NCBI GenBank assembly: GCA_029264635.1
Contig: JARIAA010000038.1
Span: forward strand, 1-7,000
Reading direction: 5' to 3'
Length of the DNA: 7,000 nucleotides
Source of the DNA: Psychrobacter sp.
GTDB taxonomy: Bacteria; Pseudomonadota; Gammaproteobacteria; Pseudomonadales; Moraxellaceae
This document shows, piece by piece, positions 1-6,169 of the stretch (position 1 is the stretch's first letter; each line of letters opens with the position of its first letter). The notes under the pieces were generated by a model, which was given only the letters and a program-made list of their open reading frames with translations, was not told where the DNA came from and ran no database searches. The position numbers were made by a program, and so were the translations under genes.

Positions 1-482
1 TTTTCGGGCGCGCGTCCCCAAAGAATAGAGACGGGCACCAGTCGTATCTGTAAGCTAGGATGCTGCAGGCTTGCTGCAACCAAACGTGATAAGCGCGGCG
101 ACAGCTGATTGTTTTTAGCTTTAGGGTGATGCAAAAAGATGATAGCAGCGTTTTCATTAATATCATTTGCGCTGTCTTTGACACTCATCAGCGCAGGCGG
201 CAGCTTATGTTCTTGCGTTTGCAAATCGATTAAAATACTATTAGAGCGCGAATAATCTTGCAGCACATAAAAGGTTAGCGTTTGATCATTGGTATCAAAT
301 GCTGGCAGCTCGCCGAGCAATTTTGCTTTCACAGCGACATCAAGCGCTTGTCCTGATACTTTACGATACAACTGATTGATAGGCGCACTAGTATAAGGCG
401 TCACTATCGATGATCTGGTCGCATCCGATGCTTTAACAGAACGATTTTTTAGGAACTTGTTTTTTAAGAAGCTGGGTATCAT
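1..482 (-). CDS. plsB: Glycerol-3-phosphate 1-O-acyltransferase PlsB, N-terminal part (partial)
   Basis: PlsB transfers a fatty acyl group to the sn-1 position of glycerol 3-phosphate at the inner membrane, the first step of phospholipid synthesis. Only the first 160 codons are in the window; the gene continues past the left edge. I found it by translating the minus strand. The decisive match is residues 149-159, VPVSILWGRAP, which fits the E. coli segment VPVSVMFGRAP, including its conserved GRAP. Before it lie a segment resembling the PlsB N-terminal domain (TFYVLQDYSRSNSILIDL, residues 70-87) and AAIIFLHHP (112-120), in the place of the E. coli VFIHGGP stretch. The acyltransferase core with its HX4D motif would lie outside the window. 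The ATG at 482 is the only ATG before an in-frame TGA four codons upstream. No good Shine-Dalgarno is visible. The gene is divergent from ybaK. The family call is fairly secure, although it rests on the N-terminus only. Confidence 0.85.
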   Translation of the reverse strand, partial: MIPSFLKNKFLKNRSVKASDATRSSIVTPYTSAPINQLYRKVSGQALDVAVKAKLLGELPAFDTNDQTLTFYVLQDYSRSNSILIDLQTQEHKLPPALMSVKDSANDINENAAIIFLHHPKAKNNQLSPRLSRLVAASLQHPSLQIRLVPVSILWGRAPE

Positions 483-574
483 AATCAAAAGTCAGGCTTT
501 GTAAAATGTAATACGCTTATGATGCCATAAAAGCGCTTAAAGCGATATAAGGTGTCAGCATCTCTGCTCAATAT

Positions 575-580
575 ATTATA
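575..580 (-). promoter_or_regulatory. Candidate -10 element for plsB
   Basis: Read on the minus strand, these bases are a perfect TATAAT, about 90 bases upstream of the plsB start. No convincing -35 sits at 16-18 bases; the hexamers there are of the CATACA type. In such AT-rich DNA a perfect hexamer can arise by chance, so this is only a candidate. Confidence 0.35.
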
Positions 581-732
581 AAATTTAACGTATGTAATGT
601 ATGTTATGTTGCATGGTTTGGTGCAGGGTACACGTAATCTTTACCTCAGATAAAGCAATCTGCTTTTTATTGTCATGACCTTTTTTACCACAACTTTTAT
701 ATGAACGTTTATAGGCAATCTTAAATAAAACG

Positions 733-754
733 AGCACATCGTCTGCCATGTGCT
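733..754. repeat. Perfect 7-bp inverted repeat upstream of ybaK
   Basis: AGCACAT (733-739) and ATGTGCT (748-754) are exact reverse complements separated by 8 bases, ending 27 bases before the ybaK start. In RNA this would form a hairpin in the ybaK leader; in DNA it could be an operator. On the minus strand it is followed by CGTTTTATTT, so a weak antisense terminator is also possible. The function is inference. Confidence 0.5.
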
Positions 755-781
755 GTACTGATTTTAAAATGGTTTAACTAT

Positions 782-1270
782 ATGACTCCTGCTATTAACA
801 TTGCCAAACAGCGTCAGCTTGATTATCAGCTGCATGAATATACTCATGATAGTAGTGCTCTATCTTATGGCCTAGAGGCTGCTGAAAAGCTTGGCGTGAC
901 AGCAGATCAAGTCTTCAAAACATTGGTTTTAGAGACAGATACAGGCGCGCTGGCAGTTGCTATCGTGCCAGTGGAGACGACAGTTAATTTTAAAAAGATG
1001 GCCAAAGCCTTATCTTTTCATAAAGTCCTGCCCTGCAAAAAAGTGCAAATGGCAGAACCTAAACAGGTCGAGCGCAGTACAGGCTATGTATTAGGCGGCG
1101 TCAGTCCCCTTGGGCAAAAAAAGGGTTTAGTGACAATCATCGATGTTTCCGCTAAAGACAAACCAACTATTTATGTTAGTGCGGGACGGCGCGGGCTTGA
1201 GATTGAGCTGCCTCCATTACAGCTAGCGGCAACACTTAATGCACATTTTGAAGACATTGCTGATAACTGA
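782..1270 (+). CDS. ybaK: Cys-tRNA(Pro)/Cys-tRNA(Cys) deacylase YbaK
   Basis: This is a free-standing trans-editing enzyme. It hydrolyses Cys-tRNA(Pro) made by mistake by prolyl-tRNA synthetase, in the cytoplasm, and belongs to the YbaK/EbsC branch of the INS-like editing domain. The 162 residues match the usual length of about 159 and align end to end with E. coli YbaK: MTPA at the start, DQVFKTLV at 42-49 with the catalytic-site Lys46, LAVAIVPV at 57-64, RSTGYVLGGVSPLGQKK at 98-114, and TIYVSAGRRGLEIEL at 127-141. The GGVSPLG loop corresponds to the conserved GXXXP substrate-site element. The MTPA opening matches the family and supports this ATG, although no Shine-Dalgarno is evident; a two-codon ATG-GTT-TAA mini-frame starts 13 bases upstream of it. 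The gene may be cotranscribed with the tautomerase gene 85 bases downstream, since no terminator separates them. The identification is very secure. Confidence 0.96.
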   Translation: MTPAINIAKQRQLDYQLHEYTHDSSALSYGLEAAEKLGVTADQVFKTLVLETDTGALAVAIVPVETTVNFKKMAKALSFHKVLPCKKVQMAEPKQVERSTGYVLGGVSPLGQKKGLVTIIDVSAKDKPTIYVSAGRRGLEIELPPLQLAATLNAHFEDIADN

Positions 1271-1343
1271 TTAAGCATTGATTAATGACTAAGATAACCC
1301 TCAAGACAGGCTACACTCTTTTATAAACACCGCTTTTTATCAC

Positions 1344-1348
1344 AAGGA
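1344..1348 (+). promoter_or_regulatory. Ribosome binding site that decides the tautomerase start
   Basis: AAGGA lies 7 bases before the ATG at 1356, ideal spacing, but only 1 base before the ATG at 1350, too close for normal initiation. It therefore selects 1356, which puts proline directly after the initiator methionine. Confidence 0.75.
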
Positions 1349-1355
1349 TATGTCC

Positions 1356-1730
1356 ATGCCGCATCTAACCATTCAAGCCTCTCCCAATGTCAGCATCCCT
1401 CACGAAGAGTCACTACTCAAATCTTTAAATAAAGTGCTATGGGATAGTGGTCACTTTGGCAAACCAACGGATATTAAAGCGCGGATAGTCCCTATTGAGA
1501 CGTTTTTGGTCGGTGTCGAAGATGATGAGCAGACACAGGGTTTTATTTATGCACATTTAAAATTGATGCCAGGGCGTGATAGTCATGTGCGTGAACAATT
1601 GGCACAGCTATTAGTGACTACCATAGAAGATACCTTGGGCGAGGCGCAATCGGGACGCGCTGCGCTACAAATATGTGTCGAGGTAGAAGAGATTAGTCCT
1701 ATTTATCAAAAAAAGATTCTCGGTAGCTAA
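1356..1730 (+). CDS. 5-carboxymethyl-2-hydroxymuconate delta-isomerase (CHMI) family tautomerase
   Basis: This 124-residue protein belongs to the tautomerase superfamily, CHMI branch. In E. coli the family enzyme HpaF isomerises an intermediate of homoprotocatechuate degradation, with the mature N-terminal proline as general base. Initiation at 1356 gives MPHLTIQ, close to HpaF MPHFIVE; the in-frame ATG at 1350 would add Met-Ser and bury the proline. Other family features are FIYAHLKLMPGRD (63-75), matching HpaF FVHMTLKIGAGRS and supplying the Arg71 equivalent (Arg74 here), and a C-terminal ICVEVEEISP (106-115) like HpaF SFEIEELHP. By my manual alignment, the Arg40 position of HpaF is Lys41 here, with the nearby Arg43 kept. 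The length agrees with HpaF (126). No other homoprotocatechuate genes are visible, so the substrate is unknown. It may share a transcript with ybaK and is followed by a strong terminator. The family is secure, the reaction is not. Confidence 0.82.
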   Translation: MPHLTIQASPNVSIPHEESLLKSLNKVLWDSGHFGKPTDIKARIVPIETFLVGVEDDEQTQGFIYAHLKLMPGRDSHVREQLAQLLVTTIEDTLGEAQSGRAALQICVEVEEISPIYQKKILGS

Positions 1731-1757
1731 TATAAGCCGCTCTTAACAGCGATCGTC

Positions 1758-1785
1758 ATCCTATTATAACAACCAGCGATAGGAT
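1758..1785. repeat. 7-bp inverted repeat downstream of the tautomerase gene
   Basis: ATCCTAT (1758-1764) and ATAGGAT (1779-1785) are exact reverse complements with a 14-base loop. This is the first of three consecutive hairpins between the convergent genes. There is no T-run, so it is not itself a terminator; it could stabilise the 3' end of the transcript. Confidence 0.45.
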
Positions 1786-1789
1786 AAGA

Positions 1790-1809
1790 CTTCATATTTT
1801 TTAATGAAG
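1790..1809. repeat. 6-bp hairpin preceding the terminator
   Basis: CTTCAT (1790-1795) pairs with ATGAAG (1804-1809) around an 8-base loop rich in T. It is the second of the three hairpins and sits 3 bases before the terminator stem. The stem is AT-rich and weak. Confidence 0.35.
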
Positions 1810-1812
1810 CAT

Positions 1813-1850
1813 AAAAAATGCCCAGCTATTAATAAGCTAGGCATTTTTTT
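1813..1850. terminator. Bidirectional Rho-independent terminator
   Basis: The arms AAAAAATGCC and GGCATTTTTT are perfectly complementary, followed inward by one C/A mismatch, a further AGCT/AGCT pairing and a 7-base loop ATTAATA. An A-run on one side and a T-run on the other make it work in both directions. It lies between the tautomerase stop (1730) and the stop of the converging acyl-CoA dehydrogenase gene (1875), so it plausibly ends both transcripts. Confidence 0.9.
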
Positions 1851-1874
1851 ATTACTCGTAAGTTCTAGTCAATC

Positions 1875-3695
1875 TTAGTCTAAGAAAGCAAAATTCTCAA
1901 TAGCCATTGCCATCATACTCTCGCTTGGCGCAACCATACTTTCGGCATGACCTGAGGTACGTGGCAAGATTTTATCAAAGTAAAACTCTGCCGTTTGGAT
2001 TTTGGCTTTATAGAATTCTGCGGATTCAGCGCCGCCATTTTCTAGCTTGTCATAGGCCACTGCTGCCATGCGCGCCCAATGATAACCCATCATCGCATAG
2101 CCTGAATACATTAAAAAGTCCTCTGACGCTGCTGAGATAATTTCACGGTCTTTACGTGCCATTAGCATCAAGCGTACAGTCAGTGTATTCCACTCTGCAC
2201 AAAGCTTAGTTAATGCCCAAACGAATTTGCGCATGTCTTTATCAAGGGCATACTCACCGCACCATCTCATAATGCTTGAAGTATAGTCGCGAATGATTTT
2301 ACCTTTTGACTGCAAAATAACCTTACGACCTAATAAATCAAGCGCCTGTACGCCAGTCGTACCCTCGTACATAGTTGCGATACGTGCATCACGAGCGATC
2401 AGCTCCATGCCCCATTCTTTAATGTAGCCATGACCACCGTAGATTTGCTGACCGTGTTTGGCCGCCTCGATACCCAGCTCAGTCAAGAAGCCTTTTAAAA
2501 TTGGCGTATAAAAACCAAGCTTATCATCCCACTTTTCAAACTCTTCGTCATCACCATTAGCGACGCCTTGTGCCATCTTGTCCGCATAACGCGCTGAGTG
2601 ATAAATCATCGAGCGACCGCCCTCAGCAAAGGCTTTTTGAGTCAGTAGCATACGACGGACGTCAGCATGATGGATGATAGCATCCGCAACTTTTTCAGGA
2701 TCTTTAGTACCTGATAAAGCGCGCATAGAGCGGCGCTCTTTGGCATAAGGCAGGGCGTTTTGGAAAGACAATTCCGTGTGCGCCAGCCCCTGAATACCTG
2801 TACCAATACGAGCCGTGTTCATAAAGGTGAACATCGCTTTGAGGCCTTTGTTTGGCTCGCCAATTAAGTAACCAACGGCATCATCAAAGTTTAAGACACA
2901 AGTCGCTGATGAGCTGATACCCATCTTGTGTTCGATAGAGCCACAAGTGACGCCATTACGCTCACCAATCTCGCCCTCAGCCGTAGGTAGGAATTTTGGT
3001 ACGATAAATAGCGAGATACCGCGCGTGCCCTCAGGTGCGTTGGGTAGGCGTGCCAAAACGATATGAACGATATTTTCGGTTAAATCGTGCTCACCGCTTG
3101 AGATAAAGATTTTAGTACCACTAATCTTATAGCTGTCATCCTCTTGCGGGATCGCTTTGGATTTAACCTGTCCCAAATCCGTACCACACTGAGGTTCGGT
3201 GAGACACATGGTGCCCGCCCACGAGCCATCAATCAATTTATGCAAATAAGTCTGTTTTTGCTCATCCGTACCATATTGCATCAGAGTATTAATACAACCC
3301 GTCGATAAACCCGGGTACATCGCCCAAGGCCAGTTAGCCGTACCAATCATCTCAGATTTGATTAGGTTGATAGACATAGGCAAGTTCATGCCGCCGTACT
3401 CTTCAGGATAAGAGATTCCTTGCCAGCCGCCCTCTACAAACTGGTTATACGCTTCTTTAAAGCCTTTAGGAGTCGTGACGACACCGTTTTCGAAATGGCA
3501 GCCTTCTTCATCGGCGGGCTGATAAATAGGCGCAAGGACGTTTTCGGCAAAATCTGCCATACCTTGTAAGATCATATCAATCGTTTCAGGATCCGCGTTT
3601 GCGCCATTATCCAAATCTTTATAATGCGTCTGGAAGTCGAACACGTCATTAATCAAAAACTTAATGTCACGTAAAGGCGCTTTGTAAGTTAACAT
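1875..3695 (-). CDS. Acyl-CoA dehydrogenase, ~600-residue FadE-like type with extra C-terminal domain
   Basis: This FAD enzyme oxidises acyl-CoA to trans-2-enoyl-CoA, the first step of beta-oxidation. The 606 residues show the architecture of the large acyl-CoA dehydrogenases common in Pseudomonas and Acinetobacter: a short N-terminal motif (YKAPLRDIKFLINDVFD, 4-20); the helical N-domain with WQGISYPEEYGG (91-102); the middle beta-domain with AGTMCLTEPQCGTDLG (160-175) for flavin and substrate contacts and ISGTKIFISSGEHD (191-204); a C-terminal helical core with QQIYGGHGYIKEWG (416-429) and ARIATMYEGTTGVQ (437-450); and an additional C-terminal domain from about residue 470. Glu444 in the YEGT motif is at the catalytic-base position of medium-chain acyl-CoA dehydrogenase (Glu376). 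AAAGAGA lies 5-6 bases before the ATG and supports the start. Chain-length preference cannot be read from the sequence, and no electron-transfer flavoprotein genes are adjacent. It is divergent from the FUSC gene. Confidence 0.95.
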   Translation of the reverse strand: MLTYKAPLRDIKFLINDVFDFQTHYKDLDNGANADPETIDMILQGMADFAENVLAPIYQPADEEGCHFENGVVTTPKGFKEAYNQFVEGGWQGISYPEEYGGMNLPMSINLIKSEMIGTANWPWAMYPGLSTGCINTLMQYGTDEQKQTYLHKLIDGSWAGTMCLTEPQCGTDLGQVKSKAIPQEDDSYKISGTKIFISSGEHDLTENIVHIVLARLPNAPEGTRGISLFIVPKFLPTAEGEIGERNGVTCGSIEHKMGISSSATCVLNFDDAVGYLIGEPNKGLKAMFTFMNTARIGTGIQGLAHTELSFQNALPYAKERRSMRALSGTKDPEKVADAIIHHADVRRMLLTQKAFAEGGRSMIYHSARYADKMAQGVANGDDEEFEKWDDKLGFYTPILKGFLTELGIEAAKHGQQIYGGHGYIKEWGMELIARDARIATMYEGTTGVQALDLLGRKVILQSKGKIIRDYTSSIMRWCGEYALDKDMRKFVWALTKLCAEWNTLTVRLMLMARKDREIISAASEDFLMYSGYAMMGYHWARMAAVAYDKLENGGAESAEFYKAKIQTAEFYFDKILPRTSGHAESMVAPSESMMAMAIENFAFLD

Positions 3696-4028
3696 AGTCA
3701 GTCTCTTTAGTTGGTTTGCTTTTATCTAATGAATCTATCAACGGATTGTCGAAATTCTTTCATAAAATCAAGGCTAAAATCGCTTTAGCTATTATAGTTA
3801 TAGTAAGTATTTACGAGATAAACTTATAAAAGTTTGGGATTGATAGCAGTATAAATGTTCTATTCTAACAAATATACTATATATAACTAATATTCATAAC
3901 TTATTCAATAAGGTATTCATTTTAATTATCAATCTAAGGGAATAGTAATAAACCAGTTGCTTTGCTCTCAATAACGATAAATCATCGCGGCACAAATTCA
4001 CCTAGAGTCATTTAGAGGATACTCATTT
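3696..4028. other. AT-rich divergent intergenic region
   Basis: These 333 bases carry no credible gene and should hold the promoters for the dehydrogenase (minus) and the FUSC gene (plus). It is very AT-rich around 3840-3940. A 13-base palindrome CTTATTCAATAAG lies at 3900-3912, flanked by ATTCATA (3892-3898) and a second ATTCAT (3915-3920). A TATAAA hexamer occurs at 3850-3855 without a matching -35. I searched by eye for a PsrA/FadR-like operator, which might be expected beside a fatty-acid oxidation gene, and saw none that was convincing. Confidence 0.45.
4015..4019 (+). promoter_or_regulatory. Ribosome binding site of the FUSC gene
   Basis: GAGGA, within TAGAGGA, ends 9 bases before the ATG at 4029. 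It supports that start and is the strongest Shine-Dalgarno match in the window. Confidence 0.7.
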
Positions 4029-5183
4029 ATGGCAGCACCCAGGCAGTTGGCGAAGCTAAAACAGGGGATTGAATATTTGTTTAGGCATATTAAGTGTCTC
4101 ATTCGTGGTGAGCTTGCCCATCTGTTAGCGGTCAGTCAAAGTCGTCGGCCGTGGCACATGCCTATTATTGCGGCGATTGCTATCAGCTTTCCTGTCTTTG
4201 TTGGTGCTTATTTTGGCGCTTTACCTGCTGGTATTAAGGCGTCGTTAGGCGCTATGGTTATTTTGAATTTGCCGTTTGTAGGCTCTTTGCCTTATCGCTT
4301 GGTCACGGTGATGGGGTGGAGCTTTGCGATGACGCTGTGCTTTGCTCTTGGGCTTATTGCGCAGCAGGTGCCGTTACTTAAAATACCCGTATTTGCGCTG
4401 ATCGCTTTTGGGGTCGTGGTTTTTGGTCGTTATTATCGTCAGCCGCCGCCTGCAGGTTTATTTATTATGATGGCAGGTGCTATCGCTTTATTTATTCCTG
4501 TGCCCAGCGAGCAGGTGCTATCAGCCATAGGTCTGATTATGCTCGGTAGTGGTTTTTCGATGTTTATGGCGCTTTTTTATACTCTGTTTTTATTGGCAAC
4601 GCGACCTTCTAAACCTGCCCCAAGCTACTACTATGTGCCAGATACTTTGAGTGAAAGCTTTATCGTCGCCAGTTTTGTCAGTCTGTCCCTATCAATCGCC
4701 GTCGTTATCAAGATGCCTTATCCTTACTGGGCCGCAGTCAGTTGTTTTATCATTATCCAAGGGATGCAAATGCGCACGATATGGGTCAAACAGCTCCATC
4801 GTTTGCTGGGTACGCTATTGGGGATGGGAGTGGCTGGTTGGATGCTGTCTTGGAGTCTTTCTAACTGGGAGGTAGCAATCGCAATATTCTTGATGATGCT
4901 ATGCATTGAGTCGCTGGTCGATCGCCATTATGGGCTTGCTGTGATATTTGTCACGCCGCTGACGATATTCATTGCAGAGTATGGCAGTAGCGTTGTGCAA
5001 GTGCAGTCAAGCGTCCAAGAGGTCATCCATGCACGAATGCTAGATACGGCTTTAGGCTGTGTCGTCGGCTTAAGCGGCGGCCTTGCGATGCACTCCATAA
5101 AGCTGCGCATCCCTCTTCGGCGCGCAGAGAAGCGATTGCTGGCGGTATTTGGCGACTATGAAAAAGTAAAAAAGAAGGGATGA
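4029..5183 (+). CDS. FUSC-family inner-membrane protein, putative aromatic acid-type exporter
   Basis: This is a 384-residue polytopic membrane protein. Hydrophobic segments occur at about 46-64, 70-86, 92-112, 117-134, 142-158, 164-190, 210-228, 232-246, 260-276, 281-296, 302-317 and 338-354, in two clusters separated by a polar stretch at 191-208. The second cluster carries FUSC hallmarks: YPYWAAVSCFIIIQ (231-244), then a polar turn with RTIWVKQLHRLLGTLLGMGVAG (249-270), and HARMLDTALGCVVGLSGG (334-351), which fits the conserved R-x-x-D-T-x-x-G element near the end of the domain. Characterised relatives (AaeB p-hydroxybenzoate efflux, YccS/YhfK, fusaric acid resistance proteins) usually have 650-720 residues with a large cytosolic domain, which is absent here. 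No AaeA-like membrane-fusion partner or outer-membrane channel is nearby. The family is likely; an export role and the substrate are inference. The C-terminus is basic and ends KVKKKG. Confidence 0.75.
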   Translation: MAAPRQLAKLKQGIEYLFRHIKCLIRGELAHLLAVSQSRRPWHMPIIAAIAISFPVFVGAYFGALPAGIKASLGAMVILNLPFVGSLPYRLVTVMGWSFAMTLCFALGLIAQQVPLLKIPVFALIAFGVVVFGRYYRQPPPAGLFIMMAGAIALFIPVPSEQVLSAIGLIMLGSGFSMFMALFYTLFLLATRPSKPAPSYYYVPDTLSESFIVASFVSLSLSIAVVIKMPYPYWAAVSCFIIIQGMQMRTIWVKQLHRLLGTLLGMGVAGWMLSWSLSNWEVAIAIFLMMLCIESLVDRHYGLAVIFVTPLTIFIAEYGSSVVQVQSSVQEVIHARMLDTALGCVVGLSGGLAMHSIKLRIPLRRAEKRLLAVFGDYEKVKKKG

Positions 5184-5210
5184 GGCAGTTTTAATGGTTG
5201 AAACCTTGCT

Positions 5211-6077
5211 TTATTTTTGCATCTGATAAAGAGTTTGGCTTGCTTTTGCCACATCGATACGATGCCCTGTCCAGCGCTCAAAGCTTAGCGCTGCTTGTCC
5301 AATTAGCATACCGTAGCCGTCTGATACCTGCGCCCCGCGAGCGCTAAAATGCTGCAAAAAGGGTAGGGTACGTCCGTACATCATATCGTAGATATAATTA
5401 CCGTTTAACTCATCGTCGAGCGGCAACGTCTCACCTGATAGTCCAATAGATGTGGCATTGATAATCAAATCAAATTGTCCAGTCAAATCAGATATTGCAC
5501 AGGTTTTAATCGCATGCTCTTTAATGGTCTGATTTGCGTTACTTAGGGCGTCAACCAATATCTCAGCGCGGTTCAAGCTGCGATTGGCAAGGGTGAGCTG
5601 CCCGACACCTGCTTGAATAAGCGGTAATATCACCCCGCGTGCCGCACCGCCTGCGCCAATGATAGCAACGCGTGCACCCGTCAATGGCCAGCTTAGACTG
5701 AGCATATGGTTAATCAGTCCCTGACCGTCTGTATTATCTCCATACAGCGCTTTTGCATGTGGCACACCGTTTTTTAATGCGTCTGTATTAAGCAGCAGCG
5801 TATTGACGGCGCCCGCAACGTTAGCATGCTCAGACAAGCTACCTTGTGCTTGGCAGTAGTCATAAGCTATTTGTTTAAAGGGTACGGTCACATTGGCACC
5901 CACACCGCCGCCCTTAAAGAACGCTTCAATCACGGCCATAAAACTCTCGGCATTATCAGGGCAAAATTGGCGTTGATAGTGGATATCTATACCCGCTTGC
6001 TGCGCAAATACATGATGAATCTTAGGAGACTGACTGTGCGCAATAGGATTGCCAATAACAATAAAGTGCTGAGTCAT
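5211..6077 (-). CDS. aroE: Shikimate dehydrogenase (NADP+) AroE
   Basis: AroE reduces 3-dehydroshikimate to shikimate with NADPH, the fourth step of the shikimate pathway, in the cytoplasm. With the start at 6077 it has 288 residues (E. coli 272) and opens MTQHFIVIGNPIAHSQSP. The shikimate-site residues are in place: Ser15 and Ser17 in HSQSP, Asn62, Thr64 and catalytic Lys68 in NVTVPFK, Asn92 in AVNT, catalytic Asp117 in GDNTDG, and Gln261 near the end. The NADP fold follows: IIGAGGAARG (139-148) and ANRS (164-167), the NRS/NRT type that prefers NADP over NAD. The frame stays open to an ATG at 6131, but those extra 18 residues are hydrophobic and unlike any AroE N-terminus, whereas GGAG precedes 6077 at 5 bases. 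The stop codon is 27 bases from that of the converging FUSC gene. No hemF, a frequent aroE neighbour, lies upstream. Confidence 0.96.
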   Translation of the reverse strand: MTQHFIVIGNPIAHSQSPKIHHVFAQQAGIDIHYQRQFCPDNAESFMAVIEAFFKGGGVGANVTVPFKQIAYDYCQAQGSLSEHANVAGAVNTLLLNTDALKNGVPHAKALYGDNTDGQGLINHMLSLSWPLTGARVAIIGAGGAARGVILPLIQAGVGQLTLANRSLNRAEILVDALSNANQTIKEHAIKTCAISDLTGQFDLIINATSIGLSGETLPLDDELNGNYIYDMMYGRTLPFLQHFSARGAQVSDGYGMLIGQAALSFERWTGHRIDVAKASQTLYQMQK

Positions 6078-6082
6078 AACCG

Positions 6083-6086
6083 CTCC
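6083..6086 (-). promoter_or_regulatory. Ribosome binding site that decides the aroE start
   Basis: On the minus strand this reads GGAG, within TGGAG, with 5 bases to the ATG at 6077. Together with the family N-terminus it selects 6077 over the upstream in-frame ATGs at 6131, 6128 and 6122. Confidence 0.75.
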
Positions 6087-6140
6087 ACTAAAGAGGAAAA
6101 ATAAGGTGATAAAGATAGGCATAACCATCAAAACTTACTC

Positions 6141-6169
6141 ATCATAGGGGATAACAATATTTTTAACAA
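6141..6169 (-). promoter_or_regulatory. aroE: Sigma70-type promoter of aroE
   Basis: On the minus strand TTGTTA (6169-6164) is separated by exactly 17 bases from TATGAT (6146-6141). This matches the consensus at 4 of 6 and 5 of 6 positions. A transcript would begin near 6134, giving a leader of about 57 bases before the chosen ATG. That start point would leave almost no leader for the longer frame opening at 6131. Confidence 0.6.

Larger units (their letters stand above)
483..781. other. Divergent plsB-ybaK intergenic region
   Basis: This 299-base stretch contains no credible gene. It must hold the promoters of both divergent neighbours. Visible structure: a short palindrome CGCTTAAAGCG (534-544); the TATAAT noted for plsB; two adjacent 9-base units TATGTAATG and TATGTTATG (591-608) differing at one base; a small hairpin AAAGCA-ATC-TGCTTT running into five Ts (652-668), terminator-like on the plus strand although no gene is known to need it; and a 7-bp inverted repeat near ybaK. 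I could not assign a convincing ybaK promoter pair. Confidence 0.5.

Noticed and set aside
652..668. Hairpin with T-run resembling an intrinsic terminator
   Set aside because: The stem is only 6 bp and AT-rich, with a 3-base loop, and no plus-strand gene lies upstream in the window to be terminated.
1907..2140. Open frame of 77 codons on the plus strand
   Set aside because: It lies wholly inside the acyl-CoA dehydrogenase gene on the opposite strand, which has catalytic motifs; the product resembles nothing and has no ribosome binding site.
4651..5110. Three short frames overlapping the FUSC gene (4651-4875 plus, 4724-4906 minus, 4928-5110 minus)
   Set aside because: They are alternative-frame readings of a gene with clear membrane segments and FUSC motifs, and have no independent support.
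5826..6104. Plus-strand frame of 92 codons opposite aroE
   Set aside because: aroE is certain on the other strand here (shikimate-site motifs), and the antisense product shows no recognisable domain.
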